A stretch of 64,000 nucleotides of DNA from Frateuria sp. Soil773 (GCF_001428405.1 NZ_LMSL01000023.1:86956-150955); one strand, 5' to 3'; counted from the first letter of the stretch, positions 1-6,882 are shown. Numbers and translations are program-made. Notes: a model not told the origin generated them from the letters alone.

Positions 1-248
1 AGCAATCTCGACATCAAGCATGAAATACCCCTGTAACCCCGCAGAAAACCACAGCCACACCGGCAGGAAACGATGTGGCAAGGGGAAAGGTATTGATAAG
101 AGATAATCATGCAAGTTATATTTGATAGCGCTTTCCGCGATAGTAATTCCGATAAGTCAACTATCCCGATAAGTCAACTAGTAACGACTGAAAAATGCCA
201 GCCGCTACGCGGACTACCATCGCTAACCAATGAAGACGCAATAGGCCG
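1..248. other. Left edge of window, AT-richer, no supported gene
   Basis: No convincing coding region is seen. GC is clearly lower than in the chromosome to the right, as in the rest of the 1-5040 element. The stretch holds a tandem direct repeat (149-180) and lies downstream of the minus-strand membrane protein gene that ends at 249. A plus-strand frame from 109 to 366 has no good ribosome binding site and runs into the minus-strand gene, so it is not called. Confidence 0.4.
149..180. repeat. Tandem 15 bp direct repeat
   Basis: The 15-mer CCGATAAGTCAACTA occurs at 149-163 and again at 166-180, so the period is 17 bp. The repeat lies in an AT-rich patch of the phage-like element. Two closely spaced identical sites usually mean a protein-binding site or a slippage duplication; the sequence does not say which. 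Confidence 0.6.
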
Positions 249-611
249 CTACGGTACAGGCGGCTCCTTCCACTGTTCCGCATTGAAGTCGTATTCATAC
301 CCATGCGCCGTGAGTTTCAAATACAGCGCATGGCGCCGCGCTCGACCCCGCTTTTCTTGCAAATAGTCACGGGCCAACCATAACCCACAGACCAGCAGAG
401 CCATGTAAGAGAAGGTCACCCCAAATTCCCCAAATTGCGCGTAAAGGGCGGCCAGCGCCTCACCACCCCGAAAGATACGCACGGTACCTGCAAGACCAAC
501 AAAGCCAATTACCAGCAGCCACATGCGACGCTTACGGTTCGCAGTCAATTCGGCGCGCAATGCGGCATGTTCACGAGTGGCGGCCCATCCGTCGAAAAAC
601 TCTTGCGCCAT
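249..611 (-). CDS. Small two-TM membrane protein of phage-like element
   Basis: Unrecognised 120-residue protein. The start at 611 is chosen because AGGGGAG lies about six bases upstream of that ATG; the ATG two codons earlier touches the Shine-Dalgarno. The N-terminus is charged. Two hydrophobic segments follow: one around residues 30-50 beginning WLLVIGFVGLAG and one around 68-88 containing SYMALLVCGLWLA. A basic stretch and a tyrosine-containing acidic tail come next. It is transcribed away from the motif array and the ParB-like operon, so it shares a divergent control region with them. A phage accessory membrane protein or holin-like role is possible, but no family was recognised. Confidence 0.65.
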   Translation of the reverse strand: MAQEFFDGWAATREHAALRAELTANRKRRMWLLVIGFVGLAGTVRIFRGGEALAALYAQFGEFGVTFSYMALLVCGLWLARDYLQEKRGRARRHALYLKLTAHGYEYDFNAEQWKEPPVP

Positions 612-701
612 AGTCATCTCCCCTGTTGAGGCAGACATCCTAGTCAAACATGCACGCAGTCGGAACATCTGCCAGGTGCCGCGCCGGATAAATCTTGCAG
701 C

Positions 702-727
702 CTAGGGGGAACGTAGTTCCTCCCCTA
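702..727. repeat. Hairpin at 3' end of first motif copy
   Basis: Following the CTAG of the first motif copy, GGGGGAAC, the loop GTA and GTTCC-T-CCCC form an imperfect inverted repeat with one bulge. The same arrangement is repeated, more perfectly, at the last motif copy (1253-1271). If the motif is a promoter, the hairpin would form the first bases of the transcript. Confidence 0.45.
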
Positions 728-1186
728 CCGGCATGCCCATCCGGCGAAGCTTGGCCGCCGAATGTGTATAACCCCGAGCCTAGGAGCAAGCGGTATAAGT
801 CGGAACCTAGAAGGAAGGCGGGCGCCACGACGAATAAAACCCGGAACCTAGGAGCATGGAGGCCCTAGCAGGCTCAGGCGGCGGCAAGGGGTATAACCTG
901 CAACGTAGAAGGAACAAAACTCGACTCTCGCAGACAGGCCCTCGGCATCTCGCCGAACTTCGCCCACTCTTGCGACGCCTCCCACATGATGCTGTCGGTC
1001 TGCACAGCCTTGGATAAGGGGGCCATACGGGCCGCACTGGCACTCAGGGGTTGCCCTGTCGTTTTTGGTCAATCGGCATCACTCAGTCTCACTCAAGACC
1101 GCCGCCCCACGCCCCGTCCCGCACGATTAGGAGGGCCTCTGCTGTCTCAAGGCAGCGAGAATCACGAGCCCCGCAGCAGTTCCACC

Positions 1187-1233
1187 GCCAGGTTCCACCA
1201 TGACCAAGCCAGGTTCCACCGCCAGGTGCCACA
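1187..1233 (+). repeat. Short direct repeats GCCAGGTTCCACC
   Basis: GCCAGGTTCCACC occurs at 1187-1199 and 1208-1220, with a variant GCCAGGTGCCACA at 1221-1233 and a partial copy (CAGTTCCACC) just upstream. The run sits immediately before the last copy of the 23 bp motif. No function can be assigned from sequence. Confidence 0.5.
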
Positions 1234-1252
1234 CCTAATAAAAACTGCAACC

Positions 1253-1304
1253 TAGGAGGAACGTAGTTCCTCCCCTTAGGTTCCCTAAAGACCCCTCAGG
1301 GTCT
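1253..1304. promoter_or_regulatory. Three consecutive small hairpins upstream of the ParB-like operon
   Basis: The arms GGAGGAAC and GTTCCTCC with loop GTA (1253-1271) are followed by TTAGG/CCTAA with loop TTC (1276-1288), then AGACCC/GGGTCT with loop CTCA (1289-1304). They lie between the last motif copy and the start codon at 1420, so they would all be in the leader of the operon transcript. No T-run follows, so they are not simple intrinsic terminators. Confidence 0.45.
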
Positions 1305-1419
1305 CCTCAGAACCGCCCGGCACCACCGGGAACCGAGAGGCACTCCACGGTCTCCCGGCGCTTCGCCGTGTCCGTCATCCGGACACATCCACCACCGACC
1401 CACAGAGGGAACAACCGCA

Positions 1420-1632
1420 ATGACCGACCTTGACCCACAGACCCTAGCGGCAGCCGTTGTGCTGGCCGAGCCTTTCGTACTGCGAACCATCGCGTTCGAT
1501 ACCCCCACGTTTGACCGGCTGAAGGCAGCGCAGCGCAAGCTAGAAAGCTCACTACGCAGGGACACCAGTAACGCCGAGGTGCTGAAGTACCTGCTACACA
1601 CCCACCCGGAAGCCCGACAGGCCACGAGGTGA
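1420..1632 (+). CDS. Small phage-element protein, first gene of ParB-like operon
   Basis: A 70-residue protein of unknown function. AGGGA lies about nine bases upstream of the ATG. It is acidic at the N-terminus and ends in a basic helical region (KAAQRKLESSLRR, then EVLKYLLHTHPEARQ). No known motif is seen. Its stop codon overlaps the GTG start of the ParB-like gene (GTGA), so the two are probably translationally coupled and may work together. It is the first gene after the six-copy motif array. Confidence 0.6.
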   Translation: MTDLDPQTLAAAVVLAEPFVLRTIAFDTPTFDRLKAAQRKLESSLRRDTSNAEVLKYLLHTHPEARQATR

Positions 1633-2477
1633 ACCCACAGGCAGCACTAGAGCGGCTGAAGGCTGCCGAGGTGCGACCGGTGCCACTGAAGGCATTGAAG
1701 ACCGATGAGGCCCTGCAACCCCGTGAGGGGCGCATGGTGCCCTTTCGGGAACAGACGCGAGTCGAGGCTCGCAGCGCCGAGCACGTCGGCACGATGCGGC
1801 TCGCGCTGGAGGCTGCTCAGCATGTCGAACTGGAGCCGCTGCTGGTGGTCGAGATTGACGGCCGCCTGCTGGTGGTGGATGGACACCACCGCCTGAGGGC
1901 ATACCACCTGGCAGGCCGGGAGACCGTGCCGTGTCGCGTGGGGTCAATGGATCATCACGGAGCCGTCATGGTGTCCAAGCTGGTGAACTGTGCGGAGCGG
2001 TCGCTGGAGATGCACCGCGAGCAGCGCGCGGATGCCGCATGGCAGTACGTGGCACACATGACCCGACAGGGGACCGATGGGCTGCCCGTGGGGGAATCCC
2101 GGCGAACCATTGCGGGCCGCTTCGGCATCGGCGTCGCCACCGTTCAACGGATGCTGCACAAGCTCCCAAATGTGAACCCGCGAGAATACGCAACCGAAGC
2201 CCATGATCCCGGCACGGGCTTTCCTCGCTGGCGGTATGTGCGAGAGGCCGGCGCGGGCTGGCAAGACATGGAATCCAAGATGACCCCGGAGCAACTGATG
2301 CAGCTCGAAGCCGAGAAGCTGGCAAGGAAGATTGGCGCCCTGATCGACAAGGCGTCCCCCGAGGCAACCCGTAGGGCACTGGCGATGCTGGCGAACGAGG
2401 CCAAGCTGGCCGCCAGCAATGCGGACGCGTTGGACTTCCTGACGGAGATTGCCGAGCCGGACAGCGGGGAGTTCTGA
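1629..2477 (+). CDS. ParB/Spo0J-like nuclease-fold DNA-binding protein
   Basis: A 282-residue protein with an N-terminal ParB/sulfiredoxin-like domain (about residues 15-105). It includes the typical pattern of a value or partner region followed by DGHHRLRAY (about 80-88), as in ParB box I (GxxR/HRL). A helix-turn-helix follows around residues 155-185 (RRTIAGRFGIGVATVQRMLHK). The C-terminus is helical and basic, suitable for dimerisation. The gene starts with GTG overlapping the upstream stop. Palindromes of 19 bp lie directly downstream (2488-2564) and are plausible binding sites. Phage ParB-like proteins act as regulators or nucleases and sometimes in partition; which applies here is not known. 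Confidence 0.8.
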   Translation: MNPQAALERLKAAEVRPVPLKALKTDEALQPREGRMVPFREQTRVEARSAEHVGTMRLALEAAQHVELEPLLVVEIDGRLLVVDGHHRLRAYHLAGRETVPCRVGSMDHHGAVMVSKLVNCAERSLEMHREQRADAAWQYVAHMTRQGTDGLPVGESRRTIAGRFGIGVATVQRMLHKLPNVNPREYATEAHDPGTGFPRWRYVREAGAGWQDMESKMTPEQLMQLEAEKLARKIGALIDKASPEATRRALAMLANEAKLAASNADALDFLTEIAEPDSGEF

Positions 2478-2487
2478 AGCCCCTGAG

Positions 2488-2564
2488 GGTGTTCCATTGG
2501 AACACCTGCGAATGGCTCAACCACGCGGAGCGGTGTTCCATCTCAAGCGTTCCATTGGAACACC
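2488..2564. promoter_or_regulatory. Palindromic sites GGTGTTCCA-T-TGGAACACC, candidate ParB-like operator
   Basis: A perfect 9-1-9 inverted repeat, GGTGTTCCA/TGGAACACC, lies at 2488-2506, only 11 bases after the ParB-like stop codon. A second copy at 2546-2564 has a perfect right arm and a 7/9 left arm. An isolated left half-site (GGTGTTCCA) lies at 2532-2540. The centres of the two palindromes are 58 bp apart. Layout and size are like parS/KorB-type sites found next to their own parB genes. The sites also lie upstream of the gp13-like gene, so regulation of virion genes is possible. Confidence 0.55.
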
Positions 2565-2690
2565 TCGCCACCCCTTCGCTCCCGCCGTCACTCTGCCACA
2601 CCAGGCACCCGCCACCACCCGCACACTGCCTCGCTTGCTTCCGCTTCGCGGACGGCAAGCCATGCTGCACCCATCACCCATGAGGGAATC

Positions 2691-3218
2691 ATGAACACAC
2701 AGACCACAGACGCACCTACGGAAGCCGCCTACTACCCCTTCACTGGTCACCCGGCCGATAGCCCGATCACCTTCCACACCCCCACCATCGACGCCCTGCG
2801 CCACATCGCCGAGCACATGTGTCCCGCCGACCGCGCCGAACTGGCCGCCACAGGCCAGCATGACCCGCTGGCGTCCCTGATGAAGTCCGTGGAGACCAGC
2901 CGAGAATCTTTCGTCGCCGAATGGAACGGCGAGCCGCAGGCTGCGCTCGGCGTGGCCGATCTACCGCAAGACCACCGCTTTGGGGTGCCGTGGATGTTGT
3001 CCACCGGCAACGGCTCGCAGCATGCACGCGAGTTCATGGCTGCCTCACGGTCCATCGTGGAGGCATGGGCACCGATGTACTTGGCGCTTGCCAACGTTGT
3101 GAGCCGAGAGCACCACGTGGCGCGGCGCTGGCTGCGGGCGCTGGGCTTTGCCCCACTGGCTGAGCACACAATTAACGGGCATCTGTTCGAAGAATTCGCT
3201 AGGTTCTCGCATGTGTGA
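2691..3218 (+). CDS. Phage internal virion protein, T7 gp13 family (DUF2833, GNAT-like)
   Basis: A 175-residue protein. After a short N-terminal extension it shows the pattern of T7 gp13-family proteins, which have a degenerate acetyltransferase fold: ASLMKSVETSRESFVAEWNG near 62-81, a central strand AALGVADL, a GVPWMLSTGNG loop near 103-113 and a C-terminal ARRWLRALGF segment. AGGGAATC precedes the ATG. It overlaps the next gene by 8 bp, as in the gp13-gp14 order of T7-like phages. gp13 is needed for proper assembly of the internal core in T7. The neighbouring core genes gp15 and gp16 are absent here. Confidence 0.75.
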   Translation: MNTQTTDAPTEAAYYPFTGHPADSPITFHTPTIDALRHIAEHMCPADRAELAATGQHDPLASLMKSVETSRESFVAEWNGEPQAALGVADLPQDHRFGVPWMLSTGNGSQHAREFMAASRSIVEAWAPMYLALANVVSREHHVARRWLRALGFAPLAEHTINGHLFEEFARFSHV

Positions 3219-3780
3219 GCCAACCACGATTGCGCTGGCGACGATGGCTGCGCTCTCCGCCGCAACCGCCATCTACGCCTCGAACGAGCAAAAGCACGCG
3301 ACCGAGGACCAGCTCAAGCTCCAGCAGAAGCAGCAGGATGCGGCGGCCCAGGTACAGACCAATGACCGCCTGAAGGCCGCGCGAGAGGCCCGAGCCTCCG
3401 CCCGAGCGGCTGCGGCGGAAGTTGGCCTCTCCGGCAACTCCGCTCAGGCCATCCTCCAGGACATCCAGATGCAGGCCGGCACGGACGTTTCACGCATCGA
3501 GAAGAACCGGGAGAGCGGCAACATCGAGGCAACCCAGCAGGCCAAGTCCCGCTTCGCGGAGATCAACGGCAACCTTGCACAGGGTGTGGCCGGTGCCTTC
3601 AGCCAAGGCATGAGCGCATACGCAAACAGACCGCCGCACAGCAACGGCGCGCAATACGACTTTGTGAAAGATGGTGTTGCGTCAGATGTCGAGGGATATA
3701 AGCGAGACCTCAGCCGCTTCACTATCCGCGATGAGCGCCCCTCGCTTCCGTCGCTTCCGCGACCGGAGCGCAGACAGTGA
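3211..3780 (+). CDS. Phage internal virion protein, T7 gp14 family
   Basis: A 189-residue protein. An N-terminal hydrophobic helix (TIALATMAALSAATAIYAS, about 4-22) is followed by a long Ala/Gln/Arg-rich helical region (about 25-75). A conserved gp14-like section comes next, containing GLSGNSAQAILQD and NIEATQQAKSRFAEINGN. T7 gp14 is ejected into the host and inserts in the outer membrane as part of the DNA-translocation channel. The start overlaps the end of the gp13-like gene. It is the last virion-type gene in the element before a GC-rich stem-loop, and no tail or core genes follow. Confidence 0.72.
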   Translation: MCEPTTIALATMAALSAATAIYASNEQKHATEDQLKLQQKQQDAAAQVQTNDRLKAAREARASARAAAAEVGLSGNSAQAILQDIQMQAGTDVSRIEKNRESGNIEATQQAKSRFAEINGNLAQGVAGAFSQGMSAYANRPPHSNGAQYDFVKDGVASDVEGYKRDLSRFTIRDERPSLPSLPRPERRQ

Positions 3781-3868
3781 CTGACGGCCAATCACATACG
3801 GCGCACTAACCAACGGTAGCCCGCACACCGCGCAGTAACCGTTACACACCCCAAACCGCGCCTCCTGA

Positions 3869-3893
3869 CCACCGCCCGCCTCGCGGGCGGTGG
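3869..3893. repeat. GC-rich 11 bp stem-loop after virion genes
   Basis: CCACCGCCCGC and GCGGGCGGTGG pair perfectly around the loop CTC. The stem-loop sits between the gp14-like gene and the HNH-type gene. It lacks a following T-run, so it may be a weak or factor-dependent terminator or an mRNA-stabilising stem. Confidence 0.5.
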
Positions 3894-3925
3894 CGGGCGG
3901 CTATTGCCTTTAGAGAGATAGACGC

Positions 3926-4555
3926 ATGATGAAGAAGTACAAACAGCAAGCCCCCACAACCTACACGACTGACGCCACCGGGCAGCGCCTCGCGCATGTC
4001 GCCCTGACGGGCACCTGCCAACGGGCCACTCTGTATGCCGATGACCTGGAACGCTTGTTGGAGGCCGGATGGTCGCCGCACTGGTCATGGTGCAAGACCA
4101 ACCCCCGTTTCTCATATGTGCTGGTCGGCGCTCGCACGATGAAAGGGGTTCAACGGTCATTGACCGTTGCGCGACTGATCGCGGATGCCGGCAAGGGGCA
4201 ATGTGTCGTATACAACGATGGCGACCGCACCAACCTGCGCAGGGACAATTTGCGACTGGTGCGGGGAAGTGGGCGCGTACAGACCCCTGCGGCCGCCGTA
4301 CTGCCAAAGCTGGGCGAGTGCGTAGCGGAAGACGCACAAGACGCCTCAATAGGGCCACAGAGGGCCACGCAGGGGGTGGGCAATACCATCCCCACAGATC
4401 AGGCGGAGAACGCCCCTCCGCGCCATACCTCACCCGTCACGCAGCAGGCCCTTTCAGAGCCCCGCCGCCTCTTTACGCCCCGCGTGGTGAATCGTGCGGC
4501 CCTGTCGGCAAAGGTGAAGGTCATGCACGCCAGGAGCAGCGAAGGCGCCCCCTGA
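3926..4555 (+). CDS. HNH-type phage protein
   Basis: A 209-residue protein. An N-terminal region with short beta-like segments leads to the motif VVYNDGDRTNLRRDNLRLVRG (about residues 92-112). That motif is the typical end of HNH homing-endonuclease domains, where the last His/Asn and the NLRxDNLR repeat contact metal and DNA. The first His of a canonical HH...H motif is not obvious, so catalysis is uncertain. The C-terminal ~90 residues are Pro/Ala/Gln-rich and look disordered. GAGAGATAGACGC precedes the ATG. It may be a homing endonuclease or an HNH-derived DNA-binding protein. Confidence 0.6.
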   Translation: MMKKYKQQAPTTYTTDATGQRLAHVALTGTCQRATLYADDLERLLEAGWSPHWSWCKTNPRFSYVLVGARTMKGVQRSLTVARLIADAGKGQCVVYNDGDRTNLRRDNLRLVRGSGRVQTPAAAVLPKLGECVAEDAQDASIGPQRATQGVGNTIPTDQAENAPPRHTSPVTQQALSEPRRLFTPRVVNRAALSAKVKVMHARSSEGAP

Positions 4556-4696
4556 AATATCTGCCGCAAATTTCCGTCGGGGTATCAGACGGAGAGCTTC
4601 GCGCGCCGATCCCCCCGTACCCCGTCGATTGCATAGCGCACCATGGCACCCCGGCACCTCAGCCGGGCGTGCTGTCGTGCCAGAGAGAATGAACGC

Positions 4697-4972
4697 ATGA
4701 AGCAAGCCTTACCGAACGGCCCTGCCCTACTCCGCCTCCCTACCGTGCTCCAACTAGTCGGTGTCAGCAAAAGCACCTTGTACCGCTGGGCAGAGGCGGG
4801 GATGTTCCCAAAGCCGCGCGCCCTCACCCCGACCCGCAGCACAGTGGCATGGTCAGCCTCAGAGGTTCATACGTGGATCGCGGCGAAGCTCGGCGCAACA
4901 GCAGCACAAGAAGCGGCACCCGTTGGTACTTTTGTTGGTACCTTTGACTTACGCCACCCACAGGCCGCATAA
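4697..4972 (+). CDS. AlpA-type helix-turn-helix regulator (excisionase-like)
   Basis: A 91-residue protein with a typical MerR/AlpA winged-helix motif: LLRLPTVLQLVGVSKSTLYRWAEAGMFPKP (about residues 11-40), followed by VAWSASEVHTWIAAK. AlpA-family proteins act as excisionases or activators of integrase genes in prophages and islands. The ATG at 4697 is preferred over an upstream start because GAGAGAATGAACGC lies in front. A terminator follows. No integrase is visible in the window; it may lie left of position 1. Confidence 0.82.
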   Translation: MKQALPNGPALLRLPTVLQLVGVSKSTLYRWAEAGMFPKPRALTPTRSTVAWSASEVHTWIAAKLGATAAQEAAPVGTFVGTFDLRHPQAA

Positions 4973-5010
4973 ATGCTGCATTTCCCGTTCCTATCACCGT
5001 ACCAATACTT

Positions 5011-5035
5011 AGGCCGCTTTTGCGGCCTTTGTTTT
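5011..5035 (+). terminator. Intrinsic terminator after AlpA-type gene
   Basis: AGGCCGC-TTTT-GCGGCCT is followed by TTGTTTT. It closes the plus-strand gene set of the phage-like element, and composition rises to chromosome-like GC directly afterwards, so the right boundary of the element is probably close by. No duplicated attachment core can be tested because the left end lies outside the window. Confidence 0.75.
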
Positions 5036-5111
5036 GGTCCGCGAAATAGCGAGTCTGCCCGCAATTCGACCCATCCAGCCGTCACGTACGACCGTCCGGC
5101 TGCCCGAGCCC

Positions 5112-5522
5112 CTACGGCGGCGTGGACTGCACGGCCTCGTAGTAGGCGCCGCGGTCGCCGAAGATGAGCCGGCTCCCCGCCTTGAAGAACTGCTGGCATC
5201 CGGTGTCCAGGAGACCTTCTCCGGCAGGCCGATATGCTGCGGCGACAGGTCCCCGGGCGAGCCCAGCTCCATGGCGGAATCCACCACTCTGGCGCTAACC
5301 GCGTGGCCCGCGAGTCGCCCCCTCTTCCACCTTGTCCGCCGATATCGTCACGATCGTGCCGACGAGGGCCTTCATATCGGCCTCGCTCATCGATCCGTCG
5401 CCTGCCGCGACAATCCTCGCCACCTTCCACGTACCGTAGAAGTCGGCCGGCCTGACCGTATCCGTGGCGCCGCACGCGCCGATGGCGAGCAATCCGGCAA
5501 GAAAAATCGCCGAGGCTTTCAC
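5112..5522 (-). pseudogene. Lipoprotein gene with two frameshifts, coupled to lysozyme
   Basis: The first 75 codons encode a clear lipoprotein signal (FLAGLLAIGACG) and a lipocalin-like start (DFYGTWKVARIV). The frame then hits TAG after VEEGATRGPRG. A second frame gives a sensible continuation (VVDSAMELGSPGDLSPQHIGL), and a return to the first frame gives the likely C-terminus (QQFFKAGSRLIFGDRGAYYEA) before a stop at 5112. Two compensating indels explain this. The GTG start overlaps the lysozyme stop (GTGA). A lipoprotein coupled to a lysozyme suggests an inhibitor or immunity role. Sequencing error is the alternative to real decay. Confidence 0.6.
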
Positions 5523-6000
5523 GGGCGGCCCCCATCGAACGGAGCGGCTTCGCGGTTGCGGCGGTTCACCAAACCGGCGCTGATCCGGCAGCGCCCGGGC
5601 ACGATCCGTCCGGAACGGTCGCGTTGGCAGACATGGACGAAACCGCGCATCCGCGAAGCAACGCCAGCCATGTCGCCCTCATTGGCCGGCCGCAATGCCG
5701 ACAGGCCGCGATGCCCCGTGCTGTACACGAAGGAAACCGCGGCATCGAATTGCTCCTGCGTAAGATCGTGGCCCGTTACCGCATTGCGAACCTGGCGCTC
5801 GGCGACGGCAAGGCTGCCATCGAGACTCCGCTCGACCATGGCGTCGGTCACGGGAGCCGCCATCTCCGTCGCCGTGCAAGGTCCGAAATGGACCAACGTG
5901 CCCACCCCATACGTGCAGTTGTTGCCCTGGTCGTCGTAGTGCGCGCGGCGCACCGCTTCGCCATGCATCATGCGTTGCGACCGGCGGAACTCATCCGCAT
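5519..6000 (-). pseudogene. GH24 (T4-type) lysozyme with N-terminal frameshift
   Basis: From the second Met at 5968 or the first at 5971, the protein carries the full GH24 catalytic pattern: Glu5, Asp14 and Thr20, with the same spacing as T4 lysozyme E11/D20/T26. NNCTYGVGTLVHFGPC follows. The natural N-terminus (MRMSSAGRNA) lies in another frame starting at 6000 and ends at a TGA near 5972, so one base is missing around 5970-5975. The internal ATG has no ribosome binding site. The protein would cleave peptidoglycan if made. Cysteines and a long C-terminus are like the periplasm-acting lysozymes of Xanthomonadales. Confidence 0.65.
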
Positions 6001-6127
6001 GTTCTCGTTGGCCATATCGGCATTCTTCGCCAGGGATCCAGCCGAGCGTAGCGGCTGCGAATCGCGCCGTTCAATCCATGTGCGCTTTTCGGGACGGACT
6101 TCTCGTCGATTGGCAGGCTGCGTGCCC

Positions 6128-6325
6128 TCAGGAACCGTCCAGCGGCTCGTCCGCTTCGGTGAGCGCGGCCACGGTGCGCTCCACCGCCCGTATCTGCATC
6201 ACGCCCGCGGGATACCGCTGCAACTGGTTGCGCAGCAGTTCGCACTCCAGCTTGAGCTTGTCGCGCTCGGCGCGCGTCTCGGCGAGCGCAAGCAATAGCG
6301 ACGCGGACGTCCGGTTTGCCGGCAT
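6128..6325 (-). CDS. Small coiled-coil protein upstream of lysozyme
   Basis: A 65-residue protein, mostly one helix with heptad-like spacing (LLLALAETRAERDKLKLECELLRNQL). A strong Shine-Dalgarno (GGGAGGT) lies four bases before the ATG, so it is very likely translated. It lies between the DUF2188-like gene and the broken lysozyme, on the same strand. It may be an Rz-like or chaperone-like partner of the lytic gene, but there is no recognised family. Confidence 0.6.
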   Translation of the reverse strand: MPANRTSASLLLALAETRAERDKLKLECELLRNQLQRYPAGVMQIRAVERTVAALTEADEPLDGS

Positions 6326-6464
6326 GGCTACCTCCCTTCGATCTGCGCGAGCTTGCCTTCCGGTTTGTCGATGCGCCGTCGAGAAGGCGTTGGATTGGCA
6401 TTGGCCCCGCGAGTCCGGCGCCGGTTTTCCTTGCAGCGACGCGGGATCGCGTCCGCGGGACGTG

Positions 6465-6707
6465 TCAGGTGGATGGCCTCGACACGTCGTCCGCCACGGC
6501 CTCGTGCCAGCTACCGTCGCTTTCCTGCACCTGCACCGGGGGATGCGCGTGCCCCCACGCGCGGGCGAGCTTGGCGCGCATGGCGATGGCCGCGGCGATC
6601 GCGTCGGTGCGGCTGGCGTAGGTGCCGACGCGGGTGACCTCCCGCCGCACGATCCACGGGCTGTCCACGCTGTAGGGCACGTACAGGCTTACGTTTCCGG
6701 GGTTCAT
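6465..6707 (-). CDS. DUF2188-like small protein
   Basis: An 80-residue protein. The start at 6707 has GGGAGG four bases upstream. The body (SPWIVRREVTRVGTYASRTDAIAAAIAMRAKL, then VQVQESDGSWHEA) matches the pattern of DUF2188 proteins: a beta hairpin, an Ala-rich helix, then a strand ending in a W-containing element. The function of this family is unknown. It is the first gene of the minus-strand cluster running to the lysozyme and lipoprotein. Confidence 0.6.
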   Translation of the reverse strand: MNPGNVSLYVPYSVDSPWIVRREVTRVGTYASRTDAIAAAIAMRAKLARAWGHAHPPVQVQESDGSWHEAVADDVSRPST

Positions 6708-6882
6708 GGCGCCTCCCGCGGTGCTCTTGCCGGGCTGAAGCCCTTTCGGCCCCGGCGAAGGGTTGCGAAAGGACTGCCGGCCGCGCCTGGCGCGGCCGGA
6801 AAGCCAGTCTTGCACGATGCCTGTTGCAGTTGATGGAGCATCGCGGCGTGCATATCGCCGCCGTTCATCAAGCGAACGCGGC

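Larger units (their letters stand above)
688..1261 (+). repeat. Six direct copies of a ~23 bp ATAA...CCTAGGAGGAA motif
   Basis: Six similar sites lie in the same orientation at 688-711, 768-790, 795-817, 834-857, 893-915 and 1238-1261. The shared pattern is ATAA, then 4-8 variable bases rich in C and G, then AACCTAGGAGGAA (variants: AGCCTAGG, AACGTAGAAGG). The first and last copies extend to about 40 bp of similarity, including a 3' hairpin. The array fills the gap between the divergent membrane-protein gene and the 1420-2477 operon. Length, orientation and the ending CTAGGAGGAA or GTAGAAGGAA resemble promoters of T7/SP6-type phage RNA polymerases, which fits the T7-type virion genes downstream. 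Iterons or repressor sites are alternatives. Confidence 0.6.

Noticed and set aside
109..366. 85-codon plus-strand frame at the left edge
   Set aside because: No clear Shine-Dalgarno, no family resemblance, and it overlaps the better-supported minus-strand membrane protein gene by more than 100 bases.
4973..5040. Right attachment site of the phage-like element
   Set aside because: The composition shift and terminator suggest an edge here, but no duplicated core can be shown because the left end is outside the window.
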